A DNA stretch of 20,173 nt from Thermoguttaceae bacterium (GTDB lineage: Bacteria; Planctomycetota; Planctomycetia; Pirellulales; Thermoguttaceae), in NCBI GenBank assembly GCA_017454585.1, contig JAFTCU010000045.1:1-20173 (forward strand), given 5' to 3'. The notes below the pieces were generated by a model, which was not told where the DNA came from, made no database searches, and saw nothing but the letters and a program-made list of their open reading frames with translations. A program made the translations under genes and the position numbers. Shown one piece after another: positions 14,962 to 20,173 of this stretch; positions within the stretch are counted from its first letter, which is position 1; every line of letters begins with the position of its first letter.

Positions 14962-15972
14962 TTATTTTCTCTGGAAGGAAGAATCGAAGGCGAAATCGCT
15001 GGCCGAGAAATCGAGCCCGCGGACGAAACGCAGCGCGTCCTGAGCGCCGAATTCGCGGTTCATGCCGCAGTCTTCCCACTCGACCGAAAGCGGGCCCTGG
15101 TAGTTCAAAACGTTCAGCATGCGGAAAATCTCTTCGAAATTGACCTCGCCATGCCCAGGGCTCCGGAAATCCCAGCCGCGGCGGCAGTCGCCGAAATTCA
15201 GGTGGGAACCGAGGATCCCCGCTTCATCGTCGTCGTTTCGCAGCACGTCCTTCACGTGCACGTGGAAGATCCGGTCCGGGAAAGCCCGCAGGAATTTGAC
15301 CGGGTTGACCCCCTGCCAGAGCAAGTGGCTCGGGTCGAAGTTGAACCCGAAAGCCGGGTGAAAGTTCAGCGCTACGAGTGCCCGGCGAGCGCTCCAAATG
15401 TCAAACGCGATCTCGGTCGGGTGGACTTCAAGCGCGAACTTGACGCCGCATCTCTCGAACTCGTCAAGGATCAGGGTCCAGTACTCGGCGAGCATTTTGA
15501 ACCCGTCGTCGATCCAGGCCTGCGGGACTGGCGGGAAGGAGTAGAAGTACTTCCAGATGGAGGAGCCGGTGAATCCGTTCACGACGGAAACGCCGAATTT
15601 CTTCGCGGCGTGGGCGGTCAGTTTCATCTCTTCGGCGGCGCGGGCTCTGACTCCGGCCGGGTCGCCGTCCCCCCAGATGTACTCCGGGACCATTTTGCGG
15701 TGGCGCTCGTCCAGATCGTCCAGGATCAACTGGCCGTAACTGTGGGCCGAAAGTGCCCAGCAGCCGAGATCCAATTCGTCGAGGAGCGCTCTTTTGCGCT
15801 CGCAGTATGAATCATCCTCGAGAGCGGCCCGAACGTTGAAATGGTCGTTGGGACGGTCGAGCGTGCACTTGAGTTCCAGACCGTCGTAGCCGAAATCGCT
15901 CATTTTTTTGGCGAAAACTTCGAAATCCAAATCGCCCCACTGGGCGGAATACATGGTGATTTTGCGGGACAT
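14962..15972 (-). CDS. Sugar-phosphate isomerase/epimerase-like TIM barrel (xylose isomerase-like)
   Basis: 336 residues from the ATG at 15972. It is a metal-dependent TIM barrel of the xylose isomerase-like/AP endonuclease family 2 superfamily, which includes sugar epimerases, isomerases and 2-keto-inositol dehydratases. Candidate metal and active-site residues are E182 (FALEVHP), D213 and H216 (NFDPSHLLWQG), H237 and H239 (IFHVHVKD), and E298/E300 (SVEWED). Opening in MSRKITMYSAQWGDLDF is typical. An open frame reaches up to 16074, but that would place the start upstream of the predicted promoter; GGAG lies 7 nt before 15972, so I use this start. It is the first gene of the leftward operon. 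The substrate cannot be told from sequence. Confidence 0.85.
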   Translation of the reverse strand: MSRKITMYSAQWGDLDFEVFAKKMSDFGYDGLELKCTLDRPNDHFNVRAALEDDSYCERKRALLDELDLGCWALSAHSYGQLILDDLDERHRKMVPEYIWGDGDPAGVRARAAEEMKLTAHAAKKFGVSVVNGFTGSSIWKYFYSFPPVPQAWIDDGFKMLAEYWTLILDEFERCGVKFALEVHPTEIAFDIWSARRALVALNFHPAFGFNFDPSHLLWQGVNPVKFLRAFPDRIFHVHVKDVLRNDDDEAGILGSHLNFGDCRRGWDFRSPGHGEVNFEEIFRMLNVLNYQGPLSVEWEDCGMNREFGAQDALRFVRGLDFSASDFAFDSSFQRK

Positions 15973-16024
15973 GATGTTTCTCCGGGGGGGGTAAAAATGA
16001 AGGCTTCCAGAAGCCGGGGTTTCA

Positions 16025-16039
16025 CAAAAGACTCTTTTG
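16025..16039. promoter_or_regulatory. Perfect 15-bp palindrome at the leftward start point, candidate operator
   Basis: CAAAAGACTCTTTTG is a perfect dyad with 7-bp arms around a central base. It lies immediately downstream of the leftward -10 (16046-16051), spanning the expected transcription start near 16039. That is a usual position for a repressor site. No regulator gene is in the window. Confidence 0.45.
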
Positions 16040-16045
16040 AACTCC

Positions 16046-16074
16046 ATCTTACCCGAAAACCGGCGGAGTTTCAA
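16046..16074 (-). promoter_or_regulatory. Promoter for the leftward isomerase-lactonase-sialidase operon
   Basis: On the minus strand TTGAAA (16069-16074, 5 of 6) is followed by 17 bp and TAAGAT (16046-16051, 4 of 6). The leader would be about 65 nt, ending in GGAG before the ATG at 15972. Confidence 0.6.
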
Positions 16075-16183
16075 CCCCCCCCCTGCGCGTTTTTTGGGTT
16101 TTTCTTCTTTTTTCGGTTCCCTGGGATGACCGTGCGGCGGTTCGTGGGTTTGGGTAAAAAATTTTGAAAAGTCATGGGAGTCC

Positions 16184-16212
16184 TTGACATTACCGGGGAG
16201 TTTGTTTATAAT
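16184..16212 (+). promoter_or_regulatory. Perfect-consensus sigma-70 promoter for the aldolase-symporter-hydrolase operon
   Basis: TTGACA (16184-16189), 17-bp spacer and TATAAT (16207-16212): both hexamers match consensus fully. Transcription should start near 16219, leaving a leader of about 62 nt. A promoter this strong for a catabolic operon suggests control by a repressor. Confidence 0.85.
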
Positions 16213-16280
16213 TGGGTCTTGAATTGGATCCCGAACTAAATCCTGAAAGGGGAATTTTTTCTTAAAGGCCGAATTTTAAA

Positions 16281-17189
16281 ATGAGCAAAAACTGGAAACT
16301 CGGCGGCATTGTTCCGCCTGTAATTACGCCGCTTTTGGCAAACGATCGACTTGATGTTCAGGGCTTTGAAAACGTGCTGGAGCGGATGATCGCCGCGGGA
16401 GTCTCGGCCATTTTCGTCCTTGGAACGACCGGAGAGGCGCAAAGCCTGAATTACGCGCTGCGGCGTGAGGTCGTCCGCGAAGCCGCCCGGATCATTCACG
16501 GCCGCTTGCCGATGCTCGTGGGGATCACCGACACGGTATTCGAAGAATCGCTCGCTCAGGCGAATTTTGCCGCGGAACAGGGGGCCGACGCGCTAGTCGT
16601 CGCGCCGCCGTACTACTTCCCGCCCAGTGGTGACGACCTGAAACTCTACTACGCCCACATGGTGAAACGTGTCCCGCTGCCTGTCGTCGTGTACCACATG
16701 CCGGAGCTGACGAAGGTCTGGTTCAGTTACGATTTCGTCCGTTTTGCCGTCCAAACGCCTGAAATCATCGGGATGAAGGACAGTTCAGGGAACATGGACT
16801 TCTTCTGGCGCTCGTGCCAGATCGCGCGGCAAGCGGCACAGGATTTCCCGATCCTTGTCGGGCCGGAACATCTGCTTCAGGCGTCATTCAGCCTCGGAGG
16901 TTCCGGCGGTGTGAGCGGCGGCGCGAATCTTTTCCCGGAGTTTTACGTCGGAATGTGCCAGGCCGTTGCGCAAGGGAACGTCCCGCTGATGGACGAATTT
17001 CAGCGCAAAATCGACCGCGTGAACGACATTTACGCGGTGGCGTCCGGCGGAATGGGCGTCTGCCGCGGGATCAAGTGTGCCCTGCACTACATGGGTTTCT
17101 GCTCGGATCTGACCGCCGAACCGTTCCATCCTCTGAAGGAGGAAGAAAGGCGGAAAATCGAGCAGATCACGGACGAACTCAGGCATTGA
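16281..17189 (+). CDS. DapA/NanA-superfamily aldolase or lyase
   Basis: 302 residues, the family length, forming a class I TIM-barrel aldolase. Visible motifs are GTTGEA (48-53), the catalytic Tyr Y138 in VVVYHMPEL (usual YNxP; Asn is His here) and the Schiff-base lysine K166 in IIGMKDSSGN. The Arg that follows YNVPS in true dihydrodipicolinate synthase and binds the aspartate semialdehyde carboxylate is absent (ELT instead), so lysine synthesis is unlikely. The C-terminal GVCRGIKCALHYMGF...PFHPLKEEE resembles N-acetylneuraminate lyase. Together with an SSS symporter and a sialidase-like gene this suggests cleavage of sialic acid or a 2-keto-3-deoxy sugar acid to pyruvate plus an aldehyde or sugar; which one is open. 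The ribosome site is weak (AAAGG, 12 nt before the ATG). The symporter gene starts 26 nt downstream. Confidence 0.82.
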   Translation: MSKNWKLGGIVPPVITPLLANDRLDVQGFENVLERMIAAGVSAIFVLGTTGEAQSLNYALRREVVREAARIIHGRLPMLVGITDTVFEESLAQANFAAEQGADALVVAPPYYFPPSGDDLKLYYAHMVKRVPLPVVVYHMPELTKVWFSYDFVRFAVQTPEIIGMKDSSGNMDFFWRSCQIARQAAQDFPILVGPEHLLQASFSLGGSGGVSGGANLFPEFYVGMCQAVAQGNVPLMDEFQRKIDRVNDIYAVASGGMGVCRGIKCALHYMGFCSDLTAEPFHPLKEEERRKIEQITDELRH

Positions 17190-17215
17190 TCCATGAATTT
17201 TGACGGGGAATCACG

Positions 17216-18727
17216 ATGGCGCTCCCATTCCTTGACATTTGCGTGATTTTGGTTTACATGCTCGGCACGGTCGGCTTGGGCTGCTGGTTCTACTTCAACA
17301 GCCGAAGTCCGGAGGGCTTCACCTCGGCGGGCGGCGACATTCCGTCGATCGTGGTCGGGCTTTCGATTTTCGGGACGTACGTCAGCAGCATCAGCTTTCT
17401 CGCGCTCCCGGGCAAGGCTTTCGTTTCCAACTGGAACGTTTTCGCCCTGAGCATCACGACTCCCCTGGCCGCCTGGATCGCGGTGAAGTGGTTCGTGCCG
17501 TTCTACCGCGAGGTCGGAGCGATTTCCGCCTACTCGCATCTGGAGGACCGCTTCGGAACGTGGGCGCGGGTTTACGCCTCGCTCTGCTACATGCTCACGC
17601 AGGTGGCGCGGATGGGGTCGGTCCTCTTCCTCCTCGCGCTTCCGCTTCACCATCTGCTCGGCTGGGACGTTCGCCTGATCATCATCGTGGTGGGCGGGCT
17701 AACCGCGCTGTACTCGATGATCGGCGGAATTGCCGGGGTCATTTGGACCGATGCCGTGCAGTCCGTGATCCTGATCGCGGGGGCCGTCACGTGTGCCGTC
17801 CTGCTTCTGTGCAACATGCCGGAAGGACCGGGGCAGATTTTCCGGATCGCGGCCGAAAACCAGAAATTCAGCTGGGGGAGCTGGTCGCTGACGGACCTGC
17901 AAAACTCCACGTTCTGGGTCGTTTTTTGGTACGGGATGGCGATCAACCTCCAGAATTTCGGGATCGACCAGAATTACGTCCAGCGCTACCACACGGCCCG
18001 GTCCGATGCTGAGGCCAAGAAATCGGTCTGGCTCGGCGCGATCCTTTACCTTCCGATCTCGGCTTTTTTCCTTTTCATCGGAACGGCTCTTTTCGCCTTC
18101 TACACGGCCCGGCCGGAACTCATCACGGACCCGCAGCTGGCGGCCGACATTGCGGCGGGGAAAGGGGACGGCGTCTTCCCGTTCTTCATCGTTCATCAGC
18201 TCCCGGTTGGCGTGACGGGCCTTTTGATCGCGGCGATCCTGGCGGCGGCCATGAGCACCATCGGGACGAGCATGAACGGCTGCGCGACGCTGACGCTTTC
18301 GGACTTTTACACGCGATTCTTCCGAAAAAACGCCTCGCAGCGCGAGCAGATGCTGGTCCTTCACCTCAGTTCCGTCCTTTGGGGAGTCGTGGGGATCGGC
18401 TGCGCGCTGCTCATGATCCGGGCGAAAGGGATTTTGGACGCGTACTGGCTTCTGGCCGGGATCTTCAGCGGCGGCATGGTCGGGCTTTTCCTCCTGGGAT
18501 TTTTGTCTCGCGGCGCGACCAAGGCGTCGGCACTGACCGGGGCGATCGTCGGGATTTTGGTAATCACATGGATGACGCTTTCCATGCCGAAGGTGGGGCT
18601 GATCCCCGAGCCGTTCCGCTGCCCGCTCAATGAACTTTTGATCACCGTCTGCGGTACACTGGCCATCCTCCTGACCGGGTTTGGCGTGACGGCTGCGATG
18701 GGAATAATGAAGAAAAAAGAATACTAA
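17216..18727 (+). CDS. Sodium/solute symporter, SSS family
   Basis: 503-residue inner-membrane protein with about 13 hydrophobic helices, the SSS (solute:sodium symporter, SLC5-like) fold. Early signatures are IPSIVVGLSIFGTYVSSISFLALPGKAF (about 42-69), with the discontinuous first core helix, and AISAYSHLEDRFG. MSTIGTSMNGCATLTLSDFYTRFF at 346-369 is the characteristic stretch around the second sodium site, with S347 and T351/S352 as likely ligands. Members import sugars, sialic acid, pantothenate or other acids with Na+. The position between a NanA/DapA-type lyase and a secreted hydrolase points to a sugar or sugar acid. GGGGA lies 6 nt before the ATG, and the next gene follows after 43 nt without a terminator. 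Confidence 0.92.
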   Translation: MALPFLDICVILVYMLGTVGLGCWFYFNSRSPEGFTSAGGDIPSIVVGLSIFGTYVSSISFLALPGKAFVSNWNVFALSITTPLAAWIAVKWFVPFYREVGAISAYSHLEDRFGTWARVYASLCYMLTQVARMGSVLFLLALPLHHLLGWDVRLIIIVVGGLTALYSMIGGIAGVIWTDAVQSVILIAGAVTCAVLLLCNMPEGPGQIFRIAAENQKFSWGSWSLTDLQNSTFWVVFWYGMAINLQNFGIDQNYVQRYHTARSDAEAKKSVWLGAILYLPISAFFLFIGTALFAFYTARPELITDPQLAADIAAGKGDGVFPFFIVHQLPVGVTGLLIAAILAAAMSTIGTSMNGCATLTLSDFYTRFFRKNASQREQMLVLHLSSVLWGVVGIGCALLMIRAKGILDAYWLLAGIFSGGMVGLFLLGFLSRGATKASALTGAIVGILVITWMTLSMPKVGLIPEPFRCPLNELLITVCGTLAILLTGFGVTAAMGIMKKKEY

Positions 18728-18770
18728 AAGTAAATCACCCACACCTCCTTTAAATCACAAGGACCATCCA

Positions 18771-20173
18771 ATGAAAAAACTGCTTTCAACTCTCCTGTTT
18801 CTTCTGGTTTTCTGTGTTCCGGCTTTCGCCCAGACGCGGCTTCTGAGTGACTTCCAGCCGGGCGGTCTCCAGTGGGTCCGCGATTCGGGCCTTCCCATGA
18901 GCTACATCCCGGAAGGGCTTCGCGCGACCATTTCCGCCTCCGACGTGAAAGGACTGGCTCGTTTGAATCTCGACGCGGCCTGCAAGCTCGATCTGAGCCG
19001 TGAAAATCTGTTCCGGCTGGAAACCTCCATCACAAACACCGGGGCGTTTTCGGACGTCTCGCTCTACTTCCACAGCGGAAACGGCTGGTTCGGGTGCAGG
19101 ATCTCGGCCCCCGGAAAGGACGGCGTGGTCAAATTCACCAAAGGCGATTTCAAGCCCGAGGACGAACCGGGCGACTGGGACCAGATCGACGGGATCCGGA
19201 TCTCCTTCTGGCGGCTCGGAGTCGCTGATTCCGAGGTCGTGTTCCACTCGCTGAAATGCGTTACTGAGCCGATCCTTTTCGCCTCGGCAAAGACTCCGAA
19301 CGGAATTGAGTCCTGGTTCGGGATCAATAATACCGAGATCATTCAGAGAACATTCGCCGAGCTGAATCTCGGGTCGGAACGGGTCGCACTGGCGCACGAC
19401 GCGACAGAAGCCGAGTGGCTTGAGGTTTTGAAAAATCGTCAGGCCTGCATCGTGAACTTCACCAGATTCCTGAAACCCGAAACCCGGGAATTTCTCAAAA
19501 AATGGGCGCGCGAAAATCAGAAGCCGATCTTCTTCATCGAGGGCGACCTGCGGGAGGAACCCCTGGAAATGGGGGCTTTGATGGAAACTCTGGCGGGTTC
19601 TGAGCAGCTGCGCGAGATGATTGAAACGCAGTCACTCACGTATCTGGAAACCGTCATGGGTGAGCAAATCCCGGAAATGGCCCAGGCCAAAGAGAAGGCG
19701 AAGGCGATTTTCGAAACCCAAGGCGTAAAAGCCGGCTTTGAATTCTGCGAGAAAACCCACGCGGAAAACCTGAAAAAAGCCTCGCTCGATCTGAAAATTG
19801 CCGACTCTTTCGAGTTCCGCGGCTGGTGGAATCACAATGGGTTGGGCGCTTACCCCGGCGACTGGGCCCGCACCGCCCGGGAACTGAAAGCGGCCGGTTT
19901 CAACGCCGTGGTTCCAAATATGCTCTGGGTCGGTGAGGCCCTTTTCCCGAGCCAGTACGCCCCGGTGAGCGAAAACTACAAAAAGTACGGCGACCAGCTC
20001 GCCCAGTGCCTCGAAGCGTGCCACGCCCAGGGGATCCAGGTGCACATCTGGCGCGTCTGCTTCCGTGGGAACTGGCACATCTTGCCCGAGAATCATGCCA
20101 AAATCGTGAAATCCTGCCGGTTTCAAAGAGGCCCGAACGGGGAAGTGGTCGAATGGCTCTGCCCGTCCGACCC
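18771..20173 (+). CDS. Secreted GHL10-type glycoside hydrolase, 3' end off window
   Basis: 467 codons are visible with no stop before the right edge. A signal peptide (1-21, ending AFA-Q) leads to a beta-rich domain (about 22-165) resembling a carbohydrate-binding sandwich. An alpha/beta region (about 170-340) of unknown identity follows. From about 347 the GHL10 (DUF187) domain begins: EFRGWWNHNGLG, RELKAAGFNAVVPNMLWVGEALFPS, LEACHAQGIQVHIWRVCF. This is a TIM-barrel glycoside-hydrolase-like family usually found in secreted glycan-degrading proteins; catalytic acids would lie beyond the window. AAGGA lies 7 nt before the ATG. It is the third gene of the rightward operon, so its product presumably supplies the sugar taken up by the symporter. 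Confidence 0.82.
   Translation, partial: MKKLLSTLLFLLVFCVPAFAQTRLLSDFQPGGLQWVRDSGLPMSYIPEGLRATISASDVKGLARLNLDAACKLDLSRENLFRLETSITNTGAFSDVSLYFHSGNGWFGCRISAPGKDGVVKFTKGDFKPEDEPGDWDQIDGIRISFWRLGVADSEVVFHSLKCVTEPILFASAKTPNGIESWFGINNTEIIQRTFAELNLGSERVALAHDATEAEWLEVLKNRQACIVNFTRFLKPETREFLKKWARENQKPIFFIEGDLREEPLEMGALMETLAGSEQLREMIETQSLTYLETVMGEQIPEMAQAKEKAKAIFETQGVKAGFEFCEKTHAENLKKASLDLKIADSFEFRGWWNHNGLGAYPGDWARTARELKAAGFNAVVPNMLWVGEALFPSQYAPVSENYKKYGDQLAQCLEACHAQGIQVHIWRVCFRGNWHILPENHAKIVKSCRFQRGPNGEVVEWLCPSD

Larger units (their letters stand above)
15973..16280. other. Divergent control region of the sugar-utilisation locus
   Basis: 308 bp without a gene. It holds a leftward promoter with a palindrome at its start point, a rightward consensus promoter, and two homopolymer tracts: eight G at 15984-15991 in the leftward leader next to the ribosome site, and nine C at 16075-16083 directly behind the leftward -35. 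A pyrimidine-rich stretch lies at 16096-16118. Confidence 0.6.

Noticed and set aside
15973..16074. 34-residue N-terminal extension of the TIM-barrel protein
   Set aside because: The extension would start upstream of the predicted transcription start and has no ribosome site. GGAG precedes the ATG at 15972, where family homology also begins.
17699..18742. Minus-strand frame of 347 codons across the symporter gene
   Set aside because: Its composition is Arg/Asp/Pro-rich as expected for antisense of a GC-rich membrane protein, and the SSS signature lies on the plus strand.

Overview
The window is a gene-dense piece of bacterial chromosome of about 20 kb, with 14 protein genes on both strands and no rRNA, tRNA, CRISPR or transposase gene that I could find. 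The gene content suggests a heterotroph of the Planctomycetes-Verrucomicrobia-Lentisphaerae group: a secreted alpha/alpha-toroid protein with DUF4159 domains, a sialidase-like Asp-box protein, xylose-isomerase-like TIM barrels, an SSS sodium symporter, a GHL10-type glycoside hydrolase and a secreted CE1-type esterase. The biotin synthase resembles the sequence type common in anaerobes. The lineage is inferred from family content, not proved. Base composition is uneven: GC-rich in the right half and clearly AT-richer around 6.9-8.1 kb and in the short intergenic regions. Several promoters are close to sigma-70 consensus with exact 17-bp spacers, and most starts have GGAG- or GAGG-type ribosome binding sites.

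Left part, minus strand (1-4579). A BASS-type membrane transporter, bioB, bioD and bioA (running off the left edge) lie head to tail with gaps of 31 nt, a 4-nt overlap and 9 nt, so they probably form one biotin operon. Upstream of it is galE (UDP-glucose 4-epimerase), separated by an AT-rich inverted array of heptanucleotide repeats. A promoter region of about 300 bp then separates galE from genes on the plus strand.

Middle, plus strand (4838-12522). A strong promoter serves an unrecognised, very acidic tail-anchored protein built of four repeats. It is followed by an enolase-superfamily enzyme with MLE-subgroup active-site residues and a DHHW/AlgX-like membrane-anchored protein. A second strong promoter at about 8.1 kb serves a large secreted toroid protein with two DUF4159 units and a secreted esterase fused to a beta-propeller. 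A palindrome-rich, REP-like element lies between this unit and the convergent operon to its right.

Right part (12649-20173). Two divergent operons share a 308-bp control region. Leftward: a xylose-isomerase-like TIM barrel, a 6-phosphogluconolactonase-like propeller and a secreted sialidase-like protein. Rightward, from a perfect TTGACA-17-TATAAT promoter: a DapA/NanA-superfamily aldolase or lyase, an SSS symporter and a secreted GHL10-type hydrolase that runs off the right edge. Together these look like a glycan or sugar-acid scavenging locus: secreted hydrolases release a sugar, the symporter imports it, and isomerase, lactonase and aldolase process it. The actual substrate cannot be read from the sequence.
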